This document shows positions 44,368 through 54,456 of a stretch of 64,000 nt of DNA, piece after piece. Under the pieces are notes generated by a model. That model did not search any database and was not told the origin of the DNA. It saw only the letters and a list, made by a program, of their open reading frames with translations. The stretch lies in the NCBI GenBank assembly GCA_023382055.1, contig JAMCQN010000013.1, positions 62,001 through 126,000 of the forward strand, read 5' to 3'. This DNA comes from Chloroflexota bacterium. Its GTDB lineage: Bacteria; Chloroflexota; Anaerolineae; J036; Brachytrichaceae. How positions within the stretch are numbered: position 1 is the first letter of the stretch; each line of letters starts with the position of its first letter. Both the position numbers and the translations under genes were made by a program.

Positions 44368-45887
44368 CGCAAATTTCGACCGAACCCGAGTCGATCGAGC
44401 CACAACCAGAAGACGCCAAAACGGTAGCGCGGCTGGCCGTCCGCAACAGCCTGTGGGTGACGATTGGATCTTATGCGAACCAGGTCCTCGGATTCGTCGC
44501 CATACTGGTGCTCACACGCCTGCTCAACCCGGATATATTCGGATTTTTCTCGCTGGGCACGTTCTGGTTTTCATTGCTGAATATCCGCACAAAAGTCGGC
44601 GTGAACTATGCGGCGATACAGCAACGCGAACTCGACGGCAGGTTACTTGGCACATTCTTCACTCTAGATGCGCTGACCGCCGGCGCGGGTTTTCTGCTGA
44701 GCCTGATTGCGGCGCTGGTCTTTCCGCTGCTGGGATATGCACCCCAGGTCAGCCTGGCGCTGGTGGCGCTGATGACGGCCGACAGCATAACGTCGGCCAC
44801 CGGGCCGCTGGCGATGGCGCTCGAAAAAGAGATGCAGTTGAGCCGCGTCAGCTTCGCGTCGGTGCTGGGATCGCTGCTCGGTTACGGGGCAGCCCTTGGC
44901 CTGGCGCTGGGCGGCGCAGGTTTGTGGAGCCTGTTGGCCATCAACTTCCTGACGGCAATCGTCGGGATGGCGAGCAGCTACATCATCGTGCGGAGGCGCA
45001 TGCCGCTCACACTGACGATGCATTGGCAATTCGACAGAACGCTGGCGAAGCGATTGATATCCCAAGGACTTGCCACAGGGCTGTCGCTCACTGCATTGGG
45101 CACCATCGTTAATCAGTTCGACAACTTCCTGGTGGGCACTTTCGTCAGCCCGACGACACTGGGCTACTACGACCGAGCATACCGTATCGCACACTGGCCC
45201 AATCTGCTACTTACGGTGACAATGTCGCGTATCGCGTTTCTCACCTTTTCAAAAGTGCGCGATGACATGCGCCGCCTGACTCACGCGGTGCGCCTGGCGA
45301 TCTGGGCGGTGACGACTTTCGGCATCCCCATCGTGCTGATCCTGTTGTTCGGAGCAACGGATATCGTCAGCATTCTGTATGGCTCGCGCTGGGCCGAGAG
45401 CGCGCATTTCCTGCGTTATCTAACGATCTACTCGGTGACATGGCCCGTCGTGTCCATCGCAGTATGGCTTTCTATATCGGAGGGTAAGTCGCGCATCACG
45501 GTCGGGCTGACGCTTTCCCAGGCAGTCATCATTGTTCTAGCGGCAACGCCGCTGACATTAGCCTTCGGAGCGACGGGAACTGTCATCGGTGTCGTGATCA
45601 CGATGATTTCCTCGTTTATCGCGGCGAACATCGTCATATTTCGCGAGGTGCCGCTCTCGCTGCGCGAAGTCTATCTCGCACCGTTCATAGCGGGTATCGT
45701 GGCACTGGCGACCAATGGAGTGTTTAACGCTTTGACTGCAGCCCTATCGATAGAGCCACTGGTACGCCTGACAACCATTGCCATCATCTCGGCAGGGGTA
45801 TTCTGGCTGGTGCTTTTCATCATACGACCGACTGAGAGCATAGAGCGTGTAAAATTCCTGGCAAGCAGGTTCCGCAAGAACACTTAG
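44364..45887 (+). CDS. oligosaccharide flippase (Wzx/MATE-like)
   Basis: A 507-residue membrane protein with about 12-14 helices and the MOP-superfamily layout, most like polysaccharide exporters that flip lipid-linked repeat units. [20 protein letters not shown] opens the first helix and [18 protein letters not shown] follows. It is the first gene of the surface-polysaccharide locus and overlaps dcd by 4 bases. Confidence 0.85.
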   Translation: MTQISTEPESIEPQPEDAKTVARLAVRNSLWVTIGSYANQVLGFVAILVLTRLLNPDIFGFFSLGTFWFSLLNIRTKVGVNYAAIQQRELDGRLLGTFFTLDALTAGAGFLLSLIAALVFPLLGYAPQVSLALVALMTADSITSATGPLAMALEKEMQLSRVSFASVLGSLLGYGAALGLALGGAGLWSLLAINFLTAIVGMASSYIIVRRRMPLTLTMHWQFDRTLAKRLISQGLATGLSLTALGTIVNQFDNFLVGTFVSPTTLGYYDRAYRIAHWPNLLLTVTMSRIAFLTFSKVRDDMRRLTHAVRLAIWAVTTFGIPIVLILLFGATDIVSILYGSRWAESAHFLRYLTIYSVTWPVVSIAVWLSISEGKSRITVGLTLSQAVIIVLAATPLTLAFGATGTVIGVVITMISSFIAANIVIFREVPLSLREVYLAPFIAGIVALATNGVFNALTAALSIEPLVRLTTIAIISAGVFWLVLFIIRPTESIERVKFLASRFRKNT

Positions 45888-45897
45888 GCAAACTATT

Positions 45898-46830
45898 ATG
45901 CGAATACTCATAACGGGTGGAGCCGGTTACATCGGTTCAATTCTCACACCAACGTTACTCTCACTGGGCCACACGGTAACCGTCGTGGACAAGTTCCTGT
46001 TCAACCAGAGCAGCCTGCTCGACTCATGCCACTATGAATCGTTCCAGATCGTGCGCGGGGATTGCCGCGATACCGCCGTGATGAAAAAGGCCGTCGGTGA
46101 CGCGGATGTCATCATCCCGCTGGCGGCGCTGGTCGGCGCGCCGATGTGCGACCGGGACAGGATCGCAGCGCAATCCACCAACTACGAGGCAGTCAAGCTG
46201 ATCTGTGAACTGGCCAGCCCGCGCCAACGCATCATCATCCCCACTACGAACAGCGGTTACGGCATCGGCGAGAAGGACAAGTTCTGCACCGAGGAGTCGC
46301 CGCTACATCCCATCTCGCTCTACGGCGTGACGAAAATGCAGGCCGAGCAGGCTGTGCTTGAGCGCGGCAACAGCCTGAGTTTCCGCCTGGCGACCGTGTT
46401 TGGCATGTCGCCGCGCATGCGCGTAGACTTGCTGGTCAACGATTTCGTGTATCGAGCCGTCAACGACCGCGCCGTACTCGTCTTCGAAGGCCACTTCAAG
46501 CGCAACTATATCCACGTACGCGATGTGGCGCGCGCGTTTATCCATGCGCTGGAAAACTTCGAGTCGATGCAGGGGCGGGCTTACAACTGTGGCCTGGAAG
46601 ACGCTAACCTGTCCAAGCTCGAATTGTGCGCGGAGATACAGCGCCAGTTGCCAAAGTTTGTGTACATCGAGGCGCCCATCGGTGAAGACCCCGATAAGCG
46701 CGACTACATCGTCTCCAATGCGCGCCTGTACGGCACCGGATACAGGCCGGAATGGTCGCTGCAGCGTGGAATCGCCGAGTTGATCAAAGGCTACACCATA
46801 CTCCGCAATAGCATTTATACCAACGTATGA
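45898..46830 (+). CDS. NAD-dependent sugar epimerase/dehydratase (extended SDR)
   Basis: A 310-residue nucleotide-sugar enzyme. The Rossmann motif is GGAGYIGS (8-15) and the catalytic pair lies in YGVTKMQAE. TTNSGYG places the catalytic Ser/Thr. The next gene, a heptose kinase, overlaps its stop by 4 bases. It may therefore act on a GDP- or NDP-heptose, but the substrate is not visible from sequence. Confidence 0.85.
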   Translation: MRILITGGAGYIGSILTPTLLSLGHTVTVVDKFLFNQSSLLDSCHYESFQIVRGDCRDTAVMKKAVGDADVIIPLAALVGAPMCDRDRIAAQSTNYEAVKLICELASPRQRIIIPTTNSGYGIGEKDKFCTEESPLHPISLYGVTKMQAEQAVLERGNSLSFRLATVFGMSPRMRVDLLVNDFVYRAVNDRAVLVFEGHFKRNYIHVRDVARAFIHALENFESMQGRAYNCGLEDANLSKLELCAEIQRQLPKFVYIEAPIGEDPDKRDYIVSNARLYGTGYRPEWSLQRGIAELIKGYTILRNSIYTNV

Positions 46831-47807
46831 TCATCTCACGCGCGCCGGTGCGCATCAGCTTCTTCGGCGGAGGCACCGATTACCCGGAATATTTCTTGAA
46901 ACATGGCGGAGCGGTTCTGGCGACGGCTATCGATAAATACTCCTACATCACAGCCAGCCAGTTTCACAGCCCGATGTTCGACTATTCGATCCGCATCCAG
47001 TACCGCAAGGTCGAATCGGTCAAGTCAGTAAACGACATTGAGCACAATGTGTTCAGGGAGTGTTTGAAGTTCTGTGGAATCGATAGCGGCATCGAACTCC
47101 ACACCATCGCAGATTTACCAGCATTCACAGGTCTTGGCTCATCGTCATCTTTCACTGTGTCGCTTTTACATGCACTACATGCGTATAAGGGTGAGTTCGT
47201 TAATTCCCATAAGCTGGCACAGGAGGCTATATACGTAGAAAGGCACCTATTAAACGATATAGTTGGTTGTCAGGATCAAGTTACAGCGGCATTCGGCGGT
47301 TTCAACCTGGTCGAATTCAGATCCGAGGAAGATATCCAGGTCCATCGGATTCCTTTATCGCCGACGAGAACCACAGAGTTTGAGCAGCACTTATTCGTTG
47401 TCTTTACCGGGTTAAAAAGAAAAGCTGCGGATATCGTTGTGAACCAACTACGACATGTATCTGACAATGCTAGTACACTCAGTCAGATGCGCTTGATGGT
47501 TGATGAGGGTTGGAATATTCTTACTGGTAATCGCACGTTATTCGACTTTGGTCAGCTGCTGGATCACGCGTGGAAACTAAAGCGCAACCTTGACACCAGC
47601 ATCACCAATGATGAGATTGACAGCCTATATCGTACAGGAATGGAGGCGGGCGCATGGGGCGGGAAGCTGCTTGGGGCAGGCGGCGGCGGTTTCCTGTTAT
47701 TTTTCGCACCACCTGAAAAGCATCATCATCTTGCACTATCCTTCCCACATCACCAGATAATCCGGTTGCGTATTAATGCCCCTGGATCACAGATCATATT
47801 TTCGTGA
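46827..47807 (+). CDS. hddA: GHMP kinase, D-glycero-alpha-D-manno-heptose 7-phosphate kinase-like
   Basis: A 326-residue sugar kinase. RAPVRISFFGGGTDYPEYF is the typical start of HddA-type kinases, LPAFTGLGSSSSFTVSLLHA is the ATP-binding GHMP motif, and LLGAGGGGFLLFF motif 3. With the HddC- and GmhB-like genes 8 kb downstream it completes three steps of GDP-D-glycero-alpha-D-manno-heptose synthesis. From about 47,100 on the gene is more AT-rich than its surroundings. An L-fucose-type kinase is an alternative. Confidence 0.8.
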   Translation: MIISRAPVRISFFGGGTDYPEYFLKHGGAVLATAIDKYSYITASQFHSPMFDYSIRIQYRKVESVKSVNDIEHNVFRECLKFCGIDSGIELHTIADLPAFTGLGSSSSFTVSLLHALHAYKGEFVNSHKLAQEAIYVERHLLNDIVGCQDQVTAAFGGFNLVEFRSEEDIQVHRIPLSPTRTTEFEQHLFVVFTGLKRKAADIVVNQLRHVSDNASTLSQMRLMVDEGWNILTGNRTLFDFGQLLDHAWKLKRNLDTSITNDEIDSLYRTGMEAGAWGGKLLGAGGGGFLLFFAPPEKHHHLALSFPHHQIIRLRINAPGSQIIFS

Positions 47808-47905
47808 TTATTGATCGAGATATTTACGATCATCCCGTGAAATATGAGTTGGCATGACGCGGCGAATCGAACAATTCGTGAGTGTGCGTCCTTAAAGAAC
47901 CTATC

Positions 47906-49024
47906 ATGAATCCATCGCTGTTTAGTAAAAGGATAGACCTGGTAGATTTCGATGACATCAACCTGTTCATGTTTATGGATGACAACCTTTATGATGTCGC
48001 CATACAACCCTACAGGAAGAATCGATCACTCGCAGAGTACCAAAAGCAGATACACACCAGTGGGTATCCGCCTTCAAAACTGAACCCATCCAACATTAGG
48101 CAAGATGCATTAGCCAGAGATGGTGTGTATGTCCTGCTTGACCACCTTTGGGATAATCAGGTTGACTTTACAATCCTTGATATAGGGAGCTTTATAGGCG
48201 ATTTCAGTTGTAAAGTTGGGAACTTCATCAGGACCTTCGGGAAGACAACGCAAGTGATCTCGTTCGACCCAACAATAGCAGGCGCCCTGGTAAACTACAA
48301 CATCGAGTTGAATGGTCTACAGGCGATAGTCAAACACGAGGATCTTGCCATAGCAGAGCATGATGGTCTCGTGATGTTCAGCTACATTGTTGGAAACACG
48401 GACTCCGCATCTATTATCAATAGCAGTGGGACAATAGTATCCTCTGGGAAACCCGGCATTTTTGGATACTTGAGCCACTTTGTCAAGACCCCTGCACGGG
48501 CTAAGCTACCCTTACTGAGAAACTTCATTACAAGACGTGTCAGATCGGTCATCTTGGGGCAGAATTACAGCCAGTCCCACCAATCAACCCTCATTGCTCA
48601 TAGTGCGAATATCCTGTCTTATCTGTCAAAACACGATATCAACACGAATCTCCTTGTAAAAATCGATATCGAGGGCCATGACCAAGAGGTTATAAAAGAC
48701 TTGACCAGTCTTTTACCAACAAGAATGGTTAATATTATTGCAGAATTTAACCCAGGTTTTTATCCCACGATTCAGGCCTCGAGTGAATTTTTGTTCGGCT
48801 TAAGTAACGAGTTCTACATTTTCGATATTTTCTACAGTCCAAATCCAGCATGGTTTCGACTGATTGATCCAACAGACATTACGGAGTTCGCTGAAAATGT
48901 ACGCCATCATCGTAAATATGGATATACTGATTTGCTACTCTTGGATAAGCGCATACCTCAATCCGATAAAATCATGACGCGGTTAAGTAGTTTATCAACT
49001 ACTGTTGAAGAGTACGTGCTGTAG
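47906..49024 (+). CDS. FkbM family methyltransferase
   Basis: A 372-residue SAM-dependent methyltransferase. The SAM motif is TILDIGSFIGDFS, followed by VISFDPTIAGALV, and the FkbM hallmark LVKIDIEGHDQEVIKDL is near residue 260. The ATG at 47906 is used; an upstream start has no support. It probably O-methylates a sugar of the polysaccharide. Base composition is visibly more AT-rich than in the neighbours, suggesting recent transfer. The gaps 47808-47905 and 49025-49102 contain nothing else. Confidence 0.8.
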   Translation: MNPSLFSKRIDLVDFDDINLFMFMDDNLYDVAIQPYRKNRSLAEYQKQIHTSGYPPSKLNPSNIRQDALARDGVYVLLDHLWDNQVDFTILDIGSFIGDFSCKVGNFIRTFGKTTQVISFDPTIAGALVNYNIELNGLQAIVKHEDLAIAEHDGLVMFSYIVGNTDSASIINSSGTIVSSGKPGIFGYLSHFVKTPARAKLPLLRNFITRRVRSVILGQNYSQSHQSTLIAHSANILSYLSKHDINTNLLVKIDIEGHDQEVIKDLTSLLPTRMVNIIAEFNPGFYPTIQASSEFLFGLSNEFYIFDIFYSPNPAWFRLIDPTDITEFAENVRHHRKYGYTDLLLLDKRIPQSDKIMTRLSSLSTTVEEYVL

Positions 49025-49102
49025 GGTAATCCTGCTTATCTCATGGAAATTAAACACACAACATGTATCGCATAGAAATCCCTTTGGACATGAGGTCAAT
49101 AA

Positions 49103-50026
49103 ATGAAAATTCTTGTTACGGGCGCAACCGGCTTTTTAGGCACAACACTATGTCGGTATCTGGAAGCCGCAGACCATGCACTGACCAGGCTGGGCTCAAA
49201 AGACTGCGACCTGACGATGCAGGGATCGTTAGATCAATATAATGGTCAGACCTTCGACCAGATATGGCACTTGGCAGCATGGACACAAGCTGGGGATTTC
49301 CCGGTCTATCATGCCGGCGAACAATGGATTAACAACCAGCAGATCAACACCAACGTGCTGACCTGGTGGCGCGACCGACAACAGCAGGCCAAGTTGATCT
49401 GCATGGGCACGAGTTGTGCTTATGCTACAGATATGGATCTGGCGGAGTCAAACTTCATGGTCGGCGAGCCGATAGAGAGTCTGTACGCCTATGGAATGAC
49501 AAAGCGCATGCTGTATGCAGGCTTACTTGCATTGCACAAGCAGTACAAGATGAATTACCTCTGTCTTATTCCGTCGACCCTGTATGGTCCTGGATATCAC
49601 ACAGATGGTCGCCAGATGCATTTCATATTCGACCTGATCCGCAAGATACTGCGCGGTAAGCTGTTTGGCGACCCCGTTGTGCTCTGGGGAGATGGTTATC
49701 AGAAACGCGAACTGGTCTACATCGATGATTTCGTGCGAATTGCGCTAAAGCTGAATGGCGAGATTCAGAACGAGCTGATCAACATCGGCGCAGGTATCGA
49801 ATATCCCATTCGGCGATTTGCCGAGGCGATATGTCAGATCGTCGAATACGATCCCGGTTTGATCAAGTATGACACGACCCGCTATGTGGGCGCAACATCC
49901 AAGTGCTTGAACATCCGGAAACTCCAGGGACTGATCCCCGACCTCGGTTTTACATCCCTGGAAGAAGGGTTGCGGAAAACCATCGACTGGTTCCAGGCCA
50001 ATCCGCAGACACTCGGCAGTCGCTGA
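49103..50026 (+). CDS. NAD-dependent epimerase/dehydratase (GDP-fucose synthase-like)
   Basis: A 307-residue extended SDR with GATGFLGT at 7-14, the catalytic MGTSCAYA and YAYGMTKRML (Tyr/Lys pair), STLYGPGYHTDGRQMHFI and a RELVYIDDFV block. It resembles GDP-4-keto-6-deoxysugar epimerase/reductases such as Fcl. In this locus it could act on a GDP-heptose derivative (inference). Followed after 9 bases by a glycosyltransferase. Confidence 0.82.
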   Translation: MKILVTGATGFLGTTLCRYLEAADHALTRLGSKDCDLTMQGSLDQYNGQTFDQIWHLAAWTQAGDFPVYHAGEQWINNQQINTNVLTWWRDRQQQAKLICMGTSCAYATDMDLAESNFMVGEPIESLYAYGMTKRMLYAGLLALHKQYKMNYLCLIPSTLYGPGYHTDGRQMHFIFDLIRKILRGKLFGDPVVLWGDGYQKRELVYIDDFVRIALKLNGEIQNELINIGAGIEYPIRRFAEAICQIVEYDPGLIKYDTTRYVGATSKCLNIRKLQGLIPDLGFTSLEEGLRKTIDWFQANPQTLGSR

Positions 50027-50035
50027 GATTCCGGT

Positions 50036-51220
50036 ATGGAGCGACAGTTGACCCCGCTCGTGATATCTCTGATGTTCTGCTTGAACACGGAGCAAGGGCA
50101 CATCTACACCTATAACCGCTCATTAGGCGATGCAGTCAGGCTTGTGGGTTGGGAGCACACGGCCGCGGTGCGCGCAGCGGCGCAGGTCCCGGCGCCCCCT
50201 GAGAGCTGGGAATTCTGCCTGGGCAAGCCCGCGACGCGATTTCGGCGCGGCCCCCTCGCAAAGATCGAGAAGATGCTCGAATTGGTCGCGACACTGAACG
50301 GCTACCTGCGGCAGAAAGCGCGCGACGAAGCGCGCCCGATGATCTTGTTTCTGGAATGGTTTGATCCCGTCCACATCGTCGCTTTCAGTCTCGCGTTGCT
50401 GGCTCTGAACCCCCGCCGTAGGTTTGCTGTATGGGTGTTGTACCGGCTGGGCATGCACAATCGGTGGTGGATCAGGTTTTTCCGGATCTTCCATGCCATC
50501 GTCCGCATGAAACTCGGCCCGGACCGCCTGACCCTATTGTCTGATAGTTCCGTCATTGCGAGGGACCTAACTGCTCAGATGCGCCAGACGGTGCATGTAG
50601 TGCCAATCCCGCATGCAGCGTTGAACGGCAATGAGCCGGTCGAGTTTCCTTCGCCCGACCTATCGCCGTGTGACCACAATCGGCTGACATGCTGGTGGCC
50701 AGGGCAACCGGCAGTCACTAAGGGGCTGGCGGAGATCGACCGCATTACCCGAATGGCAGAGACAGAAGACACACACCTCCGCATCATTGCAGCGGCAGGC
50801 TCGCACTTGCAGGCGCATGCGAATGGCTGTGATGTCATGCTGGTGCCCGATGTGCTCACCAGACCTCAATATATCGGTTGGCTGCGCAGCAGCGATATCA
50901 TATTGCTCCCTTACGATCCGGCTGTGTATTCCGAGAGGACATCCGGGATATTCTGCGAAGCCATCTCGGCAGGCAAAATGGTTGCCGTGACGGATGGCAC
51001 ATGGATGGCTAATGAACTCAAAGAACATGATCTGGCGAAATTGATTCTGAGCTGGCAGCAGGAAAACCTGCCACTGCAACTGCATCAACTACACGACGAT
51101 CCGATAGTGCGCCAGAAACTAGCCGGGATGCAGCAGGTCTATAGCGCATATCATACGGAGCAAGGGCTGGCACAACGGCTTAAGCAGATTTACGAACAGA
51201 CCGCAACGCGTAATCCGTGA
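50036..51220 (+). CDS. GT-B glycosyltransferase
   Basis: A 394-residue cytoplasmic enzyme. The C-terminal half has the GT-B donor site PYDPAVYSERTSGIFCEAISAGK, the general form of GT4-like families, though the N-terminal half is divergent. The N-terminus has VISLMFCLNTEQGHIYTYNR, which may place the acceptor loop. Family assignment below GT-B is uncertain. Confidence 0.7.
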   Translation: MERQLTPLVISLMFCLNTEQGHIYTYNRSLGDAVRLVGWEHTAAVRAAAQVPAPPESWEFCLGKPATRFRRGPLAKIEKMLELVATLNGYLRQKARDEARPMILFLEWFDPVHIVAFSLALLALNPRRRFAVWVLYRLGMHNRWWIRFFRIFHAIVRMKLGPDRLTLLSDSSVIARDLTAQMRQTVHVVPIPHAALNGNEPVEFPSPDLSPCDHNRLTCWWPGQPAVTKGLAEIDRITRMAETEDTHLRIIAAAGSHLQAHANGCDVMLVPDVLTRPQYIGWLRSSDIILLPYDPAVYSERTSGIFCEAISAGKMVAVTDGTWMANELKEHDLAKLILSWQQENLPLQLHQLHDDPIVRQKLAGMQQVYSAYHTEQGLAQRLKQIYEQTATRNP

Positions 51221-51250
51221 ACTGCCGACAGACAGGCGGAACAACACATC

Positions 51251-52321
51251 ATGCACATCGCACTCGGCTACCGTTGGTTCGCAACGTCATTAGGATTTCA
51301 CCTTGAGCGCGCCCTGGAGCAATTGGGGCATACGGTCAGCTATGTCGGCCTGCCCTCTGAAACGAGATCGGGCTACGAAAGCGGCATTCGCATTGACCGC
51401 GTCATTGCCGCGTTACCGCAACTTCCGGACCTCTACCTGTGGATAGACCCGGCTGGGCGTTACTTCCCTGCCGGCATCGAAAACCTGCCCATACCATCCG
51501 CATGCTGGCTCGTTGATGTGCATCTGGGTCACTGGCGACAGGAAGCAGCACGCTTCTTCGACGCCGTGTTCGTAGCGCAAAAGGATTATGTGCCACGGTT
51601 CAAGGAAGCTGTTGGTCACGATCAGGTGTACTGGCTGCCTTTAGGTGCGGCAGACGATGTCCATCGGAATCTACATCTGCCGCGCATCTATGATGTTGGT
51701 TTTGTAGGCAATATCGCGCGGGCGCATCGGGGCACCGCGCGCGCGCAGCGGCTTACTCTGATCGCATCGCGCTTCCACACCAATGACATTTACGGCGCCT
51801 ACCTTCCCGCGGAGGTGGGGCGCATCTACAGCCAGTCGCGCATTGTCTTTAACACCAGCATCGCAGGCGATGTCACCATGCGCATCTTTGAGGGAACCGC
51901 TTGCGGCGCCATGGTGCTCACCGATGCAGTCTCAAATGGTTTGCAAGAGCTATTCATGATCAATGAGGAACTGGTGACCTTCCAGGATGACCATGATCTG
52001 GTCGCAAAGATCGAATACTACCTGGAGCACGCTGATGAACGGTATGCCATCGCGCTGGCGGGTGAGCGACGCACCGTCACGCAACACCTGTATACCCATC
52101 GCACACAGACAATGCTCAGCGCTATGACAGCGTCTCAGTTCAAGCGCATCGCACCCATGCGCGCTGCATCAGTTGAAACTCGATTCCATGCCCGCATGCA
52201 AATATACACACACCTGCACATGCTGGATTCAATCATGGACGAGGCCAGATCAGCCGGGTATGGGCCGCTGCGCCGCATGTGGGTCGTTCTGCCTTGCCTG
52301 GCTCGTAGAATATGGATATGA
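51251..52321 (+). CDS. CgeB/YkvP-like glycosyltransferase
   Basis: A 356-residue GT-B enzyme of the CgeB/spore-protein YkvP type. The C-terminal block RIFEGTACGAMVLTD, then NGLQELF and the DLVAKIEYYLEHADER helix are typical. The N-terminus (HIALGYRWFATSLGFHLERA) starts the first Rossmann fold. It likely adds one sugar of the surface glycan. Its end overlaps the next gene by 10 bases. Confidence 0.78.
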   Translation: MHIALGYRWFATSLGFHLERALEQLGHTVSYVGLPSETRSGYESGIRIDRVIAALPQLPDLYLWIDPAGRYFPAGIENLPIPSACWLVDVHLGHWRQEAARFFDAVFVAQKDYVPRFKEAVGHDQVYWLPLGAADDVHRNLHLPRIYDVGFVGNIARAHRGTARAQRLTLIASRFHTNDIYGAYLPAEVGRIYSQSRIVFNTSIAGDVTMRIFEGTACGAMVLTDAVSNGLQELFMINEELVTFQDDHDLVAKIEYYLEHADERYAIALAGERRTVTQHLYTHRTQTMLSAMTASQFKRIAPMRAASVETRFHARMQIYTHLHMLDSIMDEARSAGYGPLRRMWVVLPCLARRIWI

Positions 52322-53253
52322 GTATCTCGCAGGATAACGTTGCAATAAAGCAGAAAAGCTGCCCAAACTGTCATGGCACAGAGAGCCGCCTCTACTGGCA
52401 AAAAAACGGGTTTGATATCGTCCGCTGCGCGACTTGCGGGCTCATCTTTGTGAGTCCGATGCCTTCGGACGAGGCAATTCGAGCGCATTACCAGGACCCC
52501 GCTTATTTCAGCGGCGATGATCAACAAGGCTATAACGACTACGCCAGCATGGAGAAGGCACTGCGACCGCACTTTCTGCGTCGCCTGCGACGGCTGCATG
52601 ATCACTTCCCGCAATACGGGACGTTACTCGACTATGGATGTGCTGCAGGATATTTTCTGAAGCTGGCCCGCAACGAAGGCTGGCAGGTTCGCGGCGTGGA
52701 GTTATCGCAGGAAATGGCCGAGCAAGCGGCGCAGTTACTGGATATGCCAGTAGCAACATCGCTGGAAGGCCTCGCTCATACAGACTTCAACGCGATCACC
52801 CTGTGGGAAGTGATTGAGCACCTGCCGAGACCGCTCGAGATTCTTCGTAAACTGCACAATATGTTGCGTCCGAGGGGCGCACTGATGTTGTCGACGCCCA
52901 ATAACGGTCACTGGCAAGCTGTGCGCGCCAAGGACCTGTGGGTCGCGTACCGCCCGCCTTCACATTTGACTTACCTTACCGAGCAGTCTTTAGCTGACCT
53001 GCTAACCAACGCCGGTTTTGTAAATATCGAAATATCGAAGGTTGCGCCATTGCCGCCGATGCCGCAATGGCTAAATAAGGTAACTGGCCGAATGCAGACA
53101 CAACTGGCCAACGGCGAAGCCTCTGCATGGCAGTTGGCGCTGTATACGTGGCGCATGATTCGCATCGGTGCATGGGGCTGGCAGAAAGTCGCTCATCCGG
53201 CAGATGATGTGTTCGCCACACTGGAAGCCACCGCCTTCAAATCGCAGGAATAA
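52312..53253 (+). CDS. class I SAM-dependent methyltransferase with N-terminal zinc knuckle
   Basis: A 313-residue protein. CPNCHG and CATCG near the N-terminus form a small zinc site, as in sugar C- or O-methyltransferases of polysaccharide loci. The SAM motif is LLDYGCAAGYFLKLA, followed by VEVIEHL-type WEVIEHLPRP. A start 6 bases downstream is equally possible. Probably methylates a sugar of the glycan. Confidence 0.82.
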   Translation: MDMSISQDNVAIKQKSCPNCHGTESRLYWQKNGFDIVRCATCGLIFVSPMPSDEAIRAHYQDPAYFSGDDQQGYNDYASMEKALRPHFLRRLRRLHDHFPQYGTLLDYGCAAGYFLKLARNEGWQVRGVELSQEMAEQAAQLLDMPVATSLEGLAHTDFNAITLWEVIEHLPRPLEILRKLHNMLRPRGALMLSTPNNGHWQAVRAKDLWVAYRPPSHLTYLTEQSLADLLTNAGFVNIEISKVAPLPPMPQWLNKVTGRMQTQLANGEASAWQLALYTWRMIRIGAWGWQKVAHPADDVFATLEATAFKSQE

Positions 53254-53265
53254 GTATCATCAAAC

Positions 53266-54456
53266 GTGCAACCAGCAAAGAAATGCCCACTTCGCATTTT
53301 GTTCATCGCAAGATATCGCGACGATGCGATGCACCGTAAAGTGGCGCTCCTGCACCAGCAGGAAAATGACATCGTCCGGTACATATATCCGCTTGCATGG
53401 CACGATGAACTGTCTGAATATCGCGACTCCGCAGCCGTGGTCGATGGCGTTGAATGCGCGCCTGTCCAACTCATCGGGCCGCAGACCGACCCGCATCGCG
53501 TCATGTATAGAACGCTGGGCTTCGGTATGCGAGCATTCCACCCGCACGTTGTGCATGTCGAAGAGGAACCGGATAGTCTCGCAGCGTTACAAGTCGCCTT
53601 GTCTCGGCGGTTATCCGCGCCGCGCTCCCGGCTCATTTTGAACACCTGGCAAAATATCGACCGACCGAAAAATGCGCTGGTTAAAGCGGTTATCCGGTTT
53701 TCCCTGGCGGAAAGCAGCGCGGTGATGTGCGCCAACAGCGAAGCGGTGCATCTTTTACAACTGTGGGGATACGTCAAGCCGACACCGCTTATTCCCGCCA
53801 TTGGAGTCGATACGCGGCTGTTCTATCCTGGACAGCAGCAAGACATGGATGCCGGAATTGTCAATGTAATCTATATCGGCCGGTTTGTGCCCGAGAAAGG
53901 CATTGATACGCTGATTGCGTCAATGGCATCGCTTATTCACGCCGGAAATGGCGGTCGCCTGAATGGCAACCTGCGGTTGAGACTGATCGGGAATGGGCCA
54001 TATCTCAATATGCTCAAACAGCAAGTCGAAGATGCTGGAATCACCTCATGCGTTGAGTTTCTTGCTTCCATGCCCCCAGCCGGCGTTGCCGAGGTGTTGA
54101 GGCAATCGCATATCCTGGTGCTGCCATCGCGTACTACAGATACGTGGAAAGAACAATTCGGGCGCGTCCTGACCGAAGCTATGGCCTGTAAAATTCCCGT
54201 CATTGGTTCGGATTCCGGCGCTATCCCGGAAGTCATCGGCGATGCAGGTCTGACATTCCAGGAGGGTAATGTGGGCGACCTGGCGCTAAAACTATCAACA
54301 CTGCTTCATTCACCGGACATGCGGACGAACCTTGCCGGGCAGGGGCACTCCCGCGTCAACCAGCATTACACTCAGGAGCGCATCGCCACGCAGACCGTGG
54401 AGTTTTACCGGCATCTTGTCACATCCACAGGTGGAGGAGAACAGGGTGAAAGATGA
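53266..54456 (+). CDS. GT4 family glycosyltransferase
   Basis: A 396-residue GT-B enzyme starting at GTG 53266. GRFVPEKGIDTLIAS, the donor-binding EQFGRVLTEAMACKIPVIGS and GAIPEVIGDAGLTF are the GT4 landmarks; the conserved Glu pair is present. The stop overlaps the next GT4 gene (ATGA). Confidence 0.88.
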   Translation: MQPAKKCPLRILFIARYRDDAMHRKVALLHQQENDIVRYIYPLAWHDELSEYRDSAAVVDGVECAPVQLIGPQTDPHRVMYRTLGFGMRAFHPHVVHVEEEPDSLAALQVALSRRLSAPRSRLILNTWQNIDRPKNALVKAVIRFSLAESSAVMCANSEAVHLLQLWGYVKPTPLIPAIGVDTRLFYPGQQQDMDAGIVNVIYIGRFVPEKGIDTLIASMASLIHAGNGGRLNGNLRLRLIGNGPYLNMLKQQVEDAGITSCVEFLASMPPAGVAEVLRQSHILVLPSRTTDTWKEQFGRVLTEAMACKIPVIGSDSGAIPEVIGDAGLTFQEGNVGDLALKLSTLLHSPDMRTNLAGQGHSRVNQHYTQERIATQTVEFYRHLVTSTGGGEQGER

